Assembly (NCBI GenBank): GCA_963971405.1
Contig: OZ020485.1
Span: 14,198,001-14,262,000 of the forward strand
From: Psococerastis gibbosa
Lineage: Eukaryota > Arthropoda > Insecta > Psocodea > Psocidae
Length of the DNA stretch: 64,000 nt
Reading direction: 5' to 3'
The notes under the pieces are model-generated. The model worked only from the letters and a program-made list of their open reading frames with translations. It was not told where the DNA came from and searched no databases. Below are positions 33,901 through 44,769 of the stretch, in pieces (the first letter of the stretch is position 1; every line of letters begins with the position of its first letter). A program made the translations under genes and the position numbers.

Positions 33901-36900
33901 AATTGTACCCGTGCTACAGAAAAGTAAGGTATGTCTGTGTATAGACTGTTCTTGTGGTGTAAATCAGAACTTAGTTGTACCGCAAATACAAATCGATTCA
34001 GTTAATGATCTACTGAGTGAAGCTGCTAAAGGGAAGATATTTGCTAAACTCGATATACGTAAGGCTTACTTATGCTTAAAACTGGATGAAGAATCTTCAA
34101 AAATACTAACGATTGCTACATATTTAGGTTATTACAGGCCTACAAGACTTATGTTTGGTTGTGCTTCTAGCCCTGCTAATTGGCTTAAGTTTATACAGAA
34201 AGTTTTAGCCGATATTGATGGACTGTCAATATTTTATGATGACATATTTATACGTGCTTTTACAGAAGAGGATTCGCATCGAATTTTACATTTAGTTTTT
34301 CGTCGTTTACATGAATACGGCTTAACTTTAAATAATGAGAAGTGTCAGTACTTCGTTACAAAATGTACTTTCCTTGGACATGATATTTCGCCAGGGGAAA
34401 TTCGTCCTTCAAAGGATCATGTTGAAGCTATACATAGTGTTAAAAGACCAGAAAATGTGTCACAGTTGAAGACTTTTCTAGGCATGGTGTCTTTTTACTC
34501 AAAATATTTTGAAGATATGGCGACAATCGCGACGCCTCTATACAATTTAACTCGCAAAGGTGTACTATTCAAGTGGACGAAACTTTGTGAAAATGCATTT
34601 ACTAAATTGAAACGACTTCTTACATCTGATAAGGTTTTAGTGCCTTTCGATCCGAAACCACCGTTACATCTTTCATGCGACGCCGGACCTACAGGACTCG
34701 GTGCCGTTATGAGTCACGTGATGCCGGATGGCAGTGAACGTCCAATCACGTACATACACAAACGTCTGACGAAGACAGAAGAGGGATATAGCCAAACAGA
34801 CAAAGAAGCATTAAGCATTCGTTGGGCTGTTGGAAAGCTACATACTTACTTTATGGCAAATCCATTTACATTGGTAACGGATCATTTACCTCTTATTTAT
34901 ATTTTTGGACCGAAAAGGAAGTAATTACCCCCTTTATGTGCAACGAGATTGTTACATAATGCTCTTTTTCTACGAAATTTCACATATACTATCAAATACA
35001 GAAAGGCTGAAGAACATGGTAATGCTGATTTTATGAGTAGATTGCCACAGCATTCACCTGAGTTAGCATCGCTAGCTGATGAAGAGGATGAACTTGATGA
35101 ATTTCTTGTGCATCACCTCAGCGTTCTACCAGTTACTGCAACAAATCTGGCAAAAGCTACACAAGCAGATCCTACAGGACAGGAAATCATAAGGAAGTTA
35201 CGGGCAGGTATTTCCTTAGGTGATAAAGGCTCTCTATACTCGTTACAAAATGGTTGTATTATGAGATGACTACGATATTACATTCCTCCGAAGTTTCGAG
35301 ATAATATTTTACAAAAGTTACACTCTGCACACCTTGGAATTTCGAAAATGAAAGCATTAGCTAGGAGTTACGTGTACTGGAAAAACATTGAATCTGACAT
35401 AGAACAGTTATGCCGAGAGTGCACCGCATGTGTCTTACATAAAGGTAAAACTCCTAAAGTAGAAACCCATTACTGGGAATATTCATTTAAACCATGGGAG
35501 CAGATTTTGGTTTTTATGGGAAAATCATATATTTCATAATTGTTGATGCCCATAGTAAATGGCCGGAAATACAAATAATGCCTAACATGAATTCAAGTAC
35601 CATAATTCATGTATTGCAATCATTATTTTCACGTTATGGTTTACCTAAGACTATTGTAACGGATAATCAGTCTTCATTAATCAGTAATGAAGTGTTGTCA
35701 TTTTATCGCAGTTTGAACATCAAACCAATCACCATTGCCCTCCATACTTTAGCCCTACGAATGGCCAAGCCGAGAGACTGGTGGGAGCTTTGAAGCTTGC
35801 GTTACGTACACTGGCTTACGCTAATGGTTCGCCAGTACAACTCCTGAACAATTTTCTGATGGCGTACAGACGAGCACCGCATACAATTACAGGGGTGAGT
35901 CCCGCATCTCAATTTTTAAAAAGAGAAAAAAATTTTAAAGAGAAAAATTTCACCGGAGAAAATTAGACGACGCTCAGAAACAATCTTTACAGATGTACAA
36001 TTTTCGCCAAATGAAACCGTTGCAGTTCGAGATTGCTACTCTCCATTACAGAAGTGGAAGCTAGGTACCATAATTGCAAGAGATGGACAATTATCTTATA
36101 CAGTGTTAGTTAATGGTGCACTAGCAAGAAAGCATGTGAAGCAATTACGAAAGGTTGGTCAAGGACTTTCACCAACTTTGTCGTACACCTCTACCCTACC
36201 AGAAGATATGGGAAGAAATGAAGAGGATTCCGAAACCTCCGTACTGCACTCTTCGGACCTTACTTCTACACCTTCTAACTCTAATCAAGCTACACCTACA
36301 GGATCTACAAAAGTTGTTACGCCAACGGTAGATACTACAGTGTCAACAAGCTTGCCTACACCGGAGACGCCACTGGCTATTCGTCGGGGTCGCCGCCAAT
36401 ATGCCGTAGTTTATATGGCTCATTACAAGTGAGTGGTAGGCCTGGAGAGTTACCTCCGGAAGACACACAGAGCTAAGGCGCTTGACTACAAAGAGGCCAC
36501 TATTTAGTTTTTTTAACAGTCACGCGTTTGTTCCAGTTTAAGTCTTTGTCAACTTGCATTCCTAAGAATCTGACGCTGTCGGTTGCAGTTACTGGTTGTC
36601 CTGCTATGCGTGGGTATATGTCAAGCTCAGGTTAGGAGTAAGAGAACACTGCTAGTTGCGTTTTTGTTTCGTTTAGCACGAGCCCATGTGTGGCAAATTC
36701 GAGTCTTATGTCATCCAGCTTTTTAGTGCACTTTATCGCAGCTTCTTCTATTGAAGGACCAGTTTTGATAAGCGTAGTGTCGTCCGCGAACATCAGCCTT
36801 TCGTTTTCATTACTTTCAAGTAGTGAGTTGACATAGAGTAGATAGCAAATTGGTCCCATAATGGAGCCTTGCCCTACGCCTATGTTGTTTGTAGCTACTT

Positions 36901-39900
36901 CTGATTGGTAATCCTCTGTCTCACCTTCCACTTCTGGATTTTGCTCTTTGATTTCTACGTATTGTTTTCGGTCAGATAGGAAGCTTGCGATCCAGTTTAA
37001 TGCTTCTCCTCGTATACCGCAGCACACTAGCTTTTCCAGTAGTAGTTTATGATATACGCAGTTGAATGGGGCTGTGAGATCTAGATCGTAGAAGCTGAGG
37101 AAAATCGATGAGTTAAAAGTCTTTTAGCAGTTTGTTGTATAGCTGCTACGCTGAGTTGGAAATGTCTATCGTCTCCTATGAATCGTTGTAACAGTTTCAA
37201 AATGGAAATCTTAACTGCTCCATGTGTTATAATCATTGACATCCTGACTCCTAGAGAGTATAACCGTTGATAGGTTATAAGTCCCAAATTATAGAGGGAG
37301 GCACCAAATTGAAGAAATAATCGGCATGTCTTACGTTGGCCTTACACTAACAATCGCACGGTGTTTTTCTAAATGCAAAAAACTCGAGCTTGAGTTGCAT
37401 TAGAGGCTTTGCTACTTTCAGCTTACTATATTGTACTGTATTCTACCTTTGATTTGTGCGTATGTTTAACCTTAAGAAGATTGGTGTGTAATTTCCTTAA
37501 TAATATAAATAAGTATGACGCAAAGGGACAACTCACGTGTATTGTCTGTAGCACAATGGTTCGGGGTGAAGCAGTCTGGAACGTGCACATCAACAGCAAA
37601 AATCACCGAGAGAATATCGCTAAAAAGGCAAAAAGAAAAGAAAGCCCTGTACACGAGTTTAAGGCGCCGCCGCCCAAAAAACCTGCCATTGAGTTACCTA
37701 CAGCTCCTCCTGTTAGATTAAGAAGTATTTTGAAAAACAGCGATGAGGTTCCGGTGATTAATGTCCCAGCTGATTTTTTCGAAGCCTCCAAAACTTTCAA
37801 GGTGAATTATTATATTTTATTCTTAGCGCTGATTACTTGGCAATACTACAATGTAAAAGTTTCGATTATAAGTTTCGTATTTTGAAATCCGCTGTAAAAA
37901 TAAAATAAATAAATAATCACCTTTATTTGAATTAGCCTATATAAGTTAAATGAGAGACCTTGGTCATCCCATTCACAGTATACAAGACATTGCGTTACAA
38001 ATTACAGTTACAGTACGAATTCTAATCTAAATGACATTTGAGATAGCTACCGTTATTTCGTCCGTTGTATAAAACACATTTTGGATAAGAAACACTTTGA
38101 GTGCGGATTTAAATTGCTTGTAGGGCTGTTGGTGTAACACATTCCAAAAGCCAAAAGTACTTACTCATATTAGTCGGGATCAGTTCCACTTACTTCCTGT
38201 GTGCCAGTTCCTTGGAGATTAAGATCGGGTAACGGTGCTTTACATTAGATGGAACATAGTCCGCTAGCCACCGCTACAAACATCTTAAAATAGTATTTTG
38301 AACACTTCATAGAAAATATTAACTTTCTTATAAAGCAGATTATTTACTCCTATGACTTACTGTTATTTTTTAAAATCGGCATAATGCACTTTATCGTGTT
38401 TTTTAGAGTAATCCTATTTAGGAAAATGCCAAGAAAGCCCACATGTTTCTAAAAAAGGATTACACAAAGCATACAAAAACATTATCACTTCTATGATCCC
38501 CTTGATAAAGTCTCCTTAGTGTGCTTTGATGTTTTTGGGCTATTTGTATATTAGTATTTTCTAACCTTGTAAAAATACCTTGTAGGTGGTTGGTGAAGTT
38601 GACAACAGTAAATCTGATAAAATGGAAGTCGCTGAAGAGGAGACCAATGGGGAGACAGTACCCGAAGGATTCTTTGATGACCCAAAACTGGATGCTAAGG
38701 TAGGCTTGCGCTAATTCTTAATCTATTTAATATCGTGGTAGGGAAGAGTAGCGGTATACGTATCGTCATAAAGTCGAAGCCGCCATTATGTGTTTCCTTT
38801 GATTAATATTATTTATATTATCGCATAATAGTGAACCCGGCATATTCGTATTGCCTAATATTTTTCATTGAGTTTTCATTAATTTGCCGTTCCATATTTT
38901 GTTTGTTTATTTACGTTTGCTATACTTCCATTTATATAATACTGATACTGTATTTAGCGATTTTTTTTTAAAAACTTAATCACATACAAACAATTGTTTA
39001 TCTGAATAACCTCTTCAGTCGCCTCTTTAAGTAATAAATTTAATTACTTATGCCTACAAAGGCCATATTTACAGTAGAAATACATTTTTGGGCCATAACA
39101 CTACCAATGTTTCATTAGAATTTGGTCAATTATTTCCGAACGCATTGAAAACAAAAACCGTGGTCATTGTTAGGCTGTATACGTATATTGTATATATACT
39201 GTAGATTTATTTGTTATTTTACATGGGAGACTTGAGTGAGTATTATAATGGTACATCATATTTAACCATTAAAATAAATGTATATTATACAGTGTCACGG
39301 CTCAAAGATGGGAAAACCTATTTCATGGTATAAATTCTCAAGTGAAGGGAAGTTATTTAAAGCATTGTACACACTACGTAGTGAATGCGAAATTATGATT
39401 GCTAGTATTATTATTGTAATAACTGACAATGATTTCAGGTGAGAAACGTTGAGTATAAAGACCCAGTGGAAGAGGAATGGGAGCAGTTCCAGAAAGTAAT
39501 TAAGGAGGAGACTTCGAAAGCCCAGCAAATTATCTCAGAAGACCAAGAAGAGGCGACTACGGAGCGGCAGATTGATGAAATTGACGAGCAACTACGCCAC
39601 TGGTCAAGGTACTGTCCCTTAAATAGCTCTTACCAATGCAGGCAGAGCCAGGGACGGTTTCAGAAAAAGTTTTCGGGGGGGGGGGGGCGGTGGCTGGAAA
39701 AATATCGCGTTTCTTTTACTTGAGTAATAATTTTTCATAATTTCCTTCAAAAGTCCATTCTATCTAGTATAAAACTTTTTCTCTCGGAGGGGGGGGGGGG
39801 CGACCGCCCCCTCCAAGGATCCGTCCCTGGGCAGAGCCTGCTATTGTATAGTTCTTATTAAGAAGCAATCGGATGGGTGTAAAAAATATCACATTTCCAT

Positions 39901-42019
39901 GGAAATATGAATAGTTGAGATATAATTAGGAGGACATGCTACGTAGAAAATTAGCAACCAAAAATTTGTTGTTTTTATTGACTTTTTTAAAAAAAATTAA
40001 TTAACAATGCAAGTTATTAAAGATTTGGCTCATATAAGTTGTAGAAGACTACTGCATGCACCATTCAATAGGAAATATTAAATTTTTGGTACCTTAGTTC
40101 TTTCATAAAAACCAGAGGGGACTAAAATTTCGCGCATACTGGGATTTTTGGAAAAACTACAAAACCGAAAAGTAAAAATACCCGAATATATGATGCAAGA
40201 AGTAGTCTTCTACAACTAATGAGCCAAATTTTTAATAACTTGCCGAGTTCGGTGGCAAGCGACTTCGGTGGCAAGGTGGTAAAGTGCTTGTAATTGTGCG
40301 AGTCTCTGTACACCTTGCGATCGGAGACGTGTCGTAACTCGACCCAAGTACCTATTGCGTTACTTAGTGAGGCGATTGAAGAGGTTAATCGGATACATTC
40401 ATTATATTGTTTACAGGCGATTAACTTTTTATAAAATATAAATAGAATAGAATTGTTCATGAAATAAAAAATGAAAAGTATTTAATTTTGGGGTGCCAAT
40501 TTTCTACGTAACATATCCTCTCAAGAGAAAATTGGACACAGCCCACTAGTGAGTTGTTTCTGTACAAAATCGAATTTCTCTGAAATAACGATCATAGAGC
40601 TATAATTGAGAGTAGAAGAAATGCTCTTCTACATTGTGAGACGTACTGTAGTATGTAGACGGCGCTTATAAACCACCTGAAAGAAGTAATGAACCGGGAG
40701 ATACAAGGAAAAAGCTGAAAGTTACACGGAGAAGAGAAATCGCCGGAGATATGAGATGTTTGGGGCTCTCAACTCAACTCTCAACTCAACTCTCTGTACA
40801 GAACAGGACTATGTGCAAACGCTCCGACCCTCTATGAGGATAAGGCGCAGTAAAATTAAAAGTAAGCTTACACTGTTCGAACGCAGTTTTTGAAAGCTAA
40901 CCTTACATGTTTCATGCCTTTCAAATCTGTAGCCAAGCGGTGTTAGTGCCAGTAGTTGACGGTGTATCAAAATGTTGACGATTTTAGATTAATTTCTTCT
41001 GCTTTTTTTGAATTGAATTGAAAACGACTTTATTGAATAAAAACAAAACAAAAGGCGAACAATAAGTCTTCTTTTCATGCTAACCTTAAAAGCAAACATA
41101 TTGTATTAATATATAGATGCTTAAAATTAAATAGAGAAGAAACAAGAGGACAAGAGGGGGGAGAGAAGGTTAACGGGTGGGGGGAAGGGGGTCCATTGTC
41201 GTCACCATTGTAAGACCGGAGAGAGTCTCAAGCGTTATCTAAGATATATTGTTTAATAATTTTCTTAAAGCTACTGAGTGAACTAGCTGCCCTAACCTCC
41301 AATGGTAGGCGGTTCCAGTGGCGAATAGCGTATATAACTGTAGATTGCCCGTGTCTTGTGGTCTTATGTAGTGGTATTTCGTATGTTGTGCCATTGCGTT
41401 GTGTCTGTAATTTTGTATATTTTTGTATGATGTAGGAAGGTGCGCTTGAGTGGGTTACTTTATACATTAGCATCAGTGCATGGTATTGTGTTTTTTGGTC
41501 GGTGGTTAGGAAATTTAGCACTTTGTACTGTGGGCTGATACGGTCGCGGCGCTTTGTATTAGAAATAAATCGTATGCAACAGTTCATTGCCCGGTTTAAA
41601 CGACGAGACAGATGATCCGTGCGACTGGATGACAGTACAATACAATAATCATGGGGTAATAAGCGTAGAAACAATATTTTTCTTTATATTAATTGGTAAA
41701 AATTGGTTTTTGCTCTCATTTATGGTTCTAAGATCGATATTTAATGAAAAATTTGACTTATATAAACACATGGCGGGGGTGTCCGATTTTCATTTTCTTT
41801 TTTTTTGGAATTCGACTGAATATGACCACCTTATCAAGTTCATGAAAATTGGCTGGCTAATTACACCTAAAAAAAATTTCCAGGGTCGTTACGTTGGAGA
41901 AGAAAAAAGAGGAGACTGTTGCTGTCGTGGCAGAAGTGAAGACTGAAGTGGAAGATGACTTCGCTATGGACGAGGACTTCGACGAGTTTTTAGATTGGAG
42001 GTCCAAAGCTTCGTTTTGA
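30956..42019 (+). CDS. ZNF830: ZNF830/CCDC16 orthologue, complete, five exons
   Basis: U1-type zinc-finger nuclear protein linked in vertebrates to pre-mRNA splicing and genome stability. Exons: 30956-31071, 37513-37801, 38586-38699, 39439-39608, 41884-42019; 825 nt, 274 aa. Residues 1-39 (QSELRKLMSEQKKRVEAVG, then KKIESPLAK) match the family start. The finger is Cys48, Cys51, His64, His70 (C-x2-C-x12-H-x5-H) in QLTCIVCSTMVRGEAVWN plus VHINSKNH. Next come a DFFEAS block, PEGFFDDPKLDAK, the coiled coil EEEWEQFQKVIKEETSKAQQ with RQIDEIDEQLRHWSR, and an acidic tail DEDFDEFLDWRSKASF. It is shorter than human ZNF830 (about 370 aa), mainly in the low-complexity middle. The first intron is U12-type and carries a Ty3/Gypsy element. 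The start codon is chosen from family alignment. Confidence 0.92.
32327..32340 (+). other. Primer binding site of Ty3/Gypsy element
   Basis: TGGCGCAGTCGGTA directly follows ...CTACAACAC, the likely end of the 5' LTR, and lies about 90 bp before the gag start. Its TGG start is complementary to a tRNA CCA end. Which tRNA (possibly Ser) is inferred from memory. Confidence 0.55.
32430..33310 (+). pseudogene. Gypsy gag and nucleocapsid, frameshifted
   Basis: It starts MDQETKDALKAMAKAIANLA and shows a retrotransposon gag core (FPRYTEGENITDFCTQFEGL). The frame breaks near 32860, continues in a second frame (DIFVAGIRSKTILDRLF), and breaks again near 33050. The third frame holds two cysteine knuckles, CYACSKYFHTAKEC and CTYCNASQHVESDC. 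At least two frameshifts, so not functional. Confidence 0.8.
33312..35140 (+). pseudogene. Gypsy protease, reverse transcriptase and RNase H, broken
   Basis: The protease shows ELDTGVSVSIL (catalytic Asp). The RT follows a linker ending VWSSQLYPCY, where the frame shifts near 33900; it then reads KIFAKLDIRKAYLCLKL, RPTRLMFGCASSPANW and IFYDDIFI (active-site YDD), then FLGHDISPGEIRPSKDHVEA. RNase H shows HLSCDAGPTGLGAVMSH, KEALSIRWAVGKLHTYF and LVTDHLPLIYIFG. A stop at 34922-34924 cuts it, and the tail continues in frame at 34949 (LHNALFLRNFTYTIKYRKA, DFMSRLPQH). Confidence 0.85.
35270..36432 (+). pseudogene. Gypsy integrase and C-terminal tail, broken
   Basis: The H2C2 zinc region spans LHSAHLGISKMKALARSYV and CRECTACVLHKG. 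The catalytic core is broken over two frames: FIIVDAHSKWPEIQIMP (first Asp) and GLPKTIVTDNQSSLISNEVL (second Asp), then a damaged stretch where the Glu helix should be (AKPRDWWELK/GALKLALRTLAYANGSPVQ). A tail ORF (36103-36432) encodes a Thr/Pro/Ser-rich end typical of gypsy integrases. At least three frame breaks. Confidence 0.8.
36490..37290 (-). pseudogene. LINE reverse transcriptase fragment in ZNF830 intron
   Basis: Minus-strand frames read FYDLDLTAPFNCVYHKLLLE and CCGIRGEALNWIASFLSDRK then QYVEIKEQ; GVGQGSIMGPICYLLYVNSL (RT PQG-like block); LMFADDTTLIKTG (FADD active site); and after a frameshift AGQPVTATDSVRFLGMQVDK. It is the fingers-to-thumb region of a non-LTR polymerase, a different family from the others here. 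It begins where the Gypsy element breaks off. Confidence 0.8.
39649..39829. mobile_element. hAT-like G-run MITE with perfect 8-bp TSD
   Basis: A 181-bp element 41 bp after a ZNF830 exon. Ends CAGGGACGG and CCGTCCCTG; the target duplication GGCAGAGC is perfect (39641-39648 and 39830-39837). The interior has two G/C tracts of 11-12 nt around ATTCTATCTAGTATAAAA, a word nearly repeated in the MITEs at 50949 and 58151. Non-coding. Confidence 0.92.
39926..40522. mobile_element. Foldback family F, copy in ZNF830 intron, with inner insertion
   Basis: The ends GACATGCTACGTAGAAAATT and AATTTTCTACGTAACATATC are inverted. Inside are GTTATTAAAGATTTGGCTCA and TTGTAGAAGACTACTGCATG, with inverses after the centre. 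The right arm is interrupted at about 40243-40460 by an unrelated sequence, shown by comparison with the copy at 60104-60485. Confidence 0.75.
40243..40460 (+). mobile_element. Possible tRNA-derived SINE inside foldback
   Basis: The insert begins CCGAGTTCGGTGGCAAGCG. It has TGGCAAGGTGG, a 10-of-11 match to a pol III A box, and a weak B-box-like AACTCGACCC about 70 bp later, and ends in AT-rich ATAAAATATAAATAGAATAG. It is not matched elsewhere in the window. Confidence 0.4.
41008..41674 (-). pseudogene. LINE RT C-terminal fragment with 3' UTR
   Basis: Minus-strand reading DHLSRRLNRAMNCCIRFISN, RRDRISPQYKVLNFLTTDQK, TQYHALMLMYKVTHSSAPSY, HGQSTVIYAIRHWNRLP, stop at 41228. It resembles the C-terminal end of CR1/L2-group polymerases (NCCIRFI...RRD.ISP.Y). 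The 3' part ends with AATAAAGTCG-type sequence near 41030. It sits in the last ZNF830 intron. Confidence 0.78.
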
Positions 42020-43165
42020 CAAGAAGTAAGTTTCTTTCATTTCCCCTTTTTTTTTACTCAAAATGTGCACTTGGATAGTTTATGTTTAATTTTTTACTTC
42101 AGACGGTTTACTTATAGGAAACTGTTTAATTTTGATACTTGTTTGTCCATTTGCTACGGTACTGCAAGATCCAAAAAAATTACGTAGTTAGCCGTTCTGC
42201 TGTATTCCATTGTGTTCTGTTTAAGAGCCATGCCCACTATCACTTACAAAGTCTCGGTAAAGAATACTGCACGGCATGGCTACTTATTGGTAGAAGGTGG
42301 AGCCGTCCAATATACTTGCACTTGCCAAGCCTTATGGTGTCTCAAATAAACAAGGTGGAAAGTGTTAACTTAGGCATCAACTGGAGAAACATGAGAAGAA
42401 AGTTTCGCACTGTGTTTACGCGAGGCTACTGGTGTCATATTTTGGTTACTACACTACTATATAAGTTACTACAGAACTGCTGAGGCTACTGTACACTCAC
42501 TTACCCAATGACTAGGTACATACCGATACCCTAATTAGCAAACCGCTTAACTCCAAAATGGTGAATTTTCAGGAGGCAAAAACCGATTTACAAATTAAAA
42601 ATTCTTTTAGAAATTGTACTGCGAAGGTGGCATACTCATTTCCTGTCAGCCCCCATCGGACTGATTCCATAGTTAGCAGCTTTGTTGTAGCTTTTCTTAC
42701 TGCTGGGGTTAATGCTATTTTCGGACCAAATCAAACACCTTGAAGTTAGGCTCTTTTCTATTTTTGAATATTTTGAATGGGTTAGAAGTACTGCCAGGCT
42801 GATTTCGAGAAAAACGCAGTTGAAGTTTGAAAGTCTGTATCCTTTTAACGGTGGACGATATTTTCAACCCCTTGTAACACAGAAACTAGGTATGTTACTC
42901 ACTTGGTTTATCTCTCGGAGACTGGCATGGTGCACTTATCTCAAAAAGTAAGAAAATGTCACTTGTACACATTGGCTTCTAACCCCATCAATTAGGGTAT
43001 CAATATGTAACTTGCCTTCTAAATATTTACTGCAGAATTCTATTTCGTTTGACCTATAATTTGCAACGACTGCTCGCCTAGCTGTGGAGCGTAGAAAATA
43101 TTAATATTTTATTTTTATTGAAATTATTAGAACCAAAACTATAGAAAGTTATTTTCCGTTTACTT
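42020..43165 (+). other. ZNF830 3' flank / 3' UTR
   Basis: Sequence downstream of the ZNF830 stop. An AATAAA at 42345-42350 is the nearest poly(A) signal candidate; another lies at 44091, beyond the mariner. No other gene is recognised. Confidence 0.35.
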
Positions 43166-43169
43166 TAAA

Positions 43170-44026
43170 AAAGTCAAATGCCGGAAATAGAAATAAATAA
43201 AGTAATGAGACGAAATTTTTTAAATTTTTTCACATACATGTATTATTTAGATTTCAATTCGATATACCTCGAAGTAGGTTCTTTTTGCGTTGATACAGCA
43301 CTGGAGGCGGCTTTTCCACTCTTCAAAGCAGTGCTGGAACTCAGATTCCCGGATGGCCTCCAGTTTGCTGGTTACGGCGGATTTAATGTTTTCAGTGGTA
43401 CCAAAATGGCGCCCTTTGAGCTCATTTTTATCTTGGGGAACAGAAAGAAGTCACAAGGACTCACATCGGGTGAATAGGGTGGTTGAGGAGTTTATACTGG
43501 TCAGATATTCATTGACTGACATCGCTGTGTGACAAGGCGCATTGTCATGATGCAGCACCCAATTGTTCTTGATGTTTGGTCGCACTCGCATGACCCTTTT
43601 TCGAAGTTTAACAGTTGTGTGGTTTAAATTTAATTTATCTGCGATCATTCTGACTGTCAAACGTCGATCGGAACGCACAAGGGCCCGCACTTTCTCAATG
43701 TTTTCATCCAGCTTTGCAGTTGAAGGTCTTCCGCTGGGGGATTCGTCTTCAAACATCTCCCGACCCTTTGAAAATGCTTTAAACCATCGATAAACCAGTG
43801 CCCTTGATAAAGAAGTCTTCCCATAAGCCTGCTGAATTTTTGTAAAATTTTCACTCGCACTATACCGAAGTTTCACACAAACCTAAATTCTGTTTTTCTA
43901 AAGTACACACAAAATTTGAGGTAGTAACGCTACGAACTCCAAACTTGCACTGAATGCTCATTACACCTTGATCGTGAATGCCTGAAATTTCAGTCTCATT
44001 ACTTTATTAATTTTACAGACCTCGTA
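43170..44026 (-). mobile_element. Decayed mariner element
   Basis: Near the ends, AAAGTAATGAGACGAAATTT (about 43198) and its inverse AAATTTCAGTCTCATTACTTT (about 43986) form inverted repeats. The right end reads inward TACGAGGTCTGTAAAATT, a terminus seen in mariners, with TA at the edge (44025-44026). The left terminus is damaged. It contains a transposase pseudogene on the minus strand. Confidence 0.8.
43247..43876 (-). pseudogene. Mariner transposase, internally deleted and frameshifted
   Basis: The N-terminal helix-turn-helix is present (KTSLSRALVYRWFKAFSKG, GRPSTA linker, LTVRMIADKLNLNHTTV). It then jumps straight to NWVLHHDNAPCHTAMSVNEY, so the block with the first catalytic Asp is deleted; the second Asp (HHDNAPCH) is kept. 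After a frameshift it continues PPYSPDVSPCDFFLFPKIKM (third Asp) and ends KRTYFEVYRIEI with TAA. DD34D type. Confidence 0.85.
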
Positions 44027-44189
44027 TGTTCATAGAACTGAGAATATGTAAAATGTTTTTATATTTTGTATTTAATTGTACATTGAATAAATTTTGTAAT
44101 ATTGTTAATTAAAAAAATACGAATATGAATTATCTATTTAATGACCGTTAAGGTTAAAGCTTAATAATTTGTCTTAACCCTATAATCAA

Positions 44190-44240
44190 TCCTTCTTCTT
44201 CGAATGCCTCTTCTATCGAAGATTGGCGATAATCATGGTA
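44190..44240 (-). pseudogene. Tiny LINE tail fragment
   Basis: On the minus strand it resembles the ANLR...KRH end seen in the plus-strand LINE at 14800-14830 (GAATCTTCGGTAGAAGAGGC there, GATAGAAGAGGCATTCGAAG here). Confidence 0.3.
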
Positions 44241-44381
44241 ATTGTAAACACGTAGATACCGTACTTCGGACTTCCCAAAAGGAAGTCAAGTATGTAGAGT
44301 CTAAGCAGTCCAAGTAGGAGTCAACTTATAATAAGGCTCGGTGCCAAAAGTCAGATTCTATTGCGACAGAACGTCTCTTAA

Positions 44382-44761
44382 GGCGCCCATTCCATTGACC
44401 GGCTAGGGCTATTTCCAAAAACAGTGACGTGGTAGCAGACATTCAAGACTTAGGTTGCGTTTCCACCGATCTCGCATTGCAGAATGCAAATGACATTGAC
44501 GGGAATTGGAATTTTTCTTTTTATAGAAATCTATTAGAATGTTTGTACTTAACATATCCCATGACACCATTTTTTAATTTTAGTTTGTTTGTGATTTTAC
44601 TGTATGATCATTGATCAATTTTAACTATGGCATAGACGAAAATAAACATTTCCGTCAATTCTGCAATGCGAGGTCGGTGGAAACGCCACCTAAGTCTTGA
44701 ATGTCTGCTACCACGTCACCGTTTTTGGAAATAGCCCTAGCCGGTCAATGGAATGGGCACC
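44382..44761. mobile_element. Harbinger-like palindromic MITE, long form, copy 1
   Basis: 380 bp flanked by TAA (44379-44381, 44762-44764). Ends GGCGCCCATTCCATTGACCGG and the inverse CCGGTCAATGGAATGGGCACC. Each arm has AAACAGTGACGTGGTAGCAG, ACATTCAAGACTTAGG and TCGCATTGCAGAAT or inverses. The GACGTGGTAGCAGACATT core is shared with the short-form MITEs. Non-coding. Confidence 0.9.
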
Positions 44762-44769
44762 TAAGTGCG

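Larger units (their letters stand above)
31923..36470 (+). mobile_element. Decayed Ty3/Gypsy LTR retrotransposon
   Basis: Domain order gag, zinc knuckle, protease, RT, RNase H, integrase on the plus strand, in the sense direction of the host intron. A probable 5' LTR/leader (about 31923-32325) precedes a primer-binding-site-like TGGCGCAGTCGGTA at 32327. No matching 3' LTR is found before a minus-strand LINE fragment begins near 36490, so the right end is lost. Several frameshifts and stops break every polyprotein domain. No envelope-like ORF is seen. Confidence 0.85.
31072..37512 (+). other. U12-type (AT-AA) intron of ZNF830
   Basis: The 5' end reads ATATCCTTTT, the exact U12 AT-AC-class donor, and no GT lies near the required exon end. 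At the 3' end TTCCTTAAT (37490-37498) is a perfect U12 branch point, with AATATAAATAA after it. Exon 1 ends in phase 2 (AA), and the next exon must contribute one base before TAT GAC, which puts the acceptor after ATAAATAA|G. The whole CDS then sums to a multiple of three. AT-AA ends are rare but reported among U12 introns. An AT-AG reading would shift the frame. Confidence 0.8.

Noticed and set aside
32025-36630. A 3' LTR for the Gypsy element
   Set aside because: No sequence after 36430 repeats the 31923-32325 leader; the element appears truncated where a LINE fragment starts.
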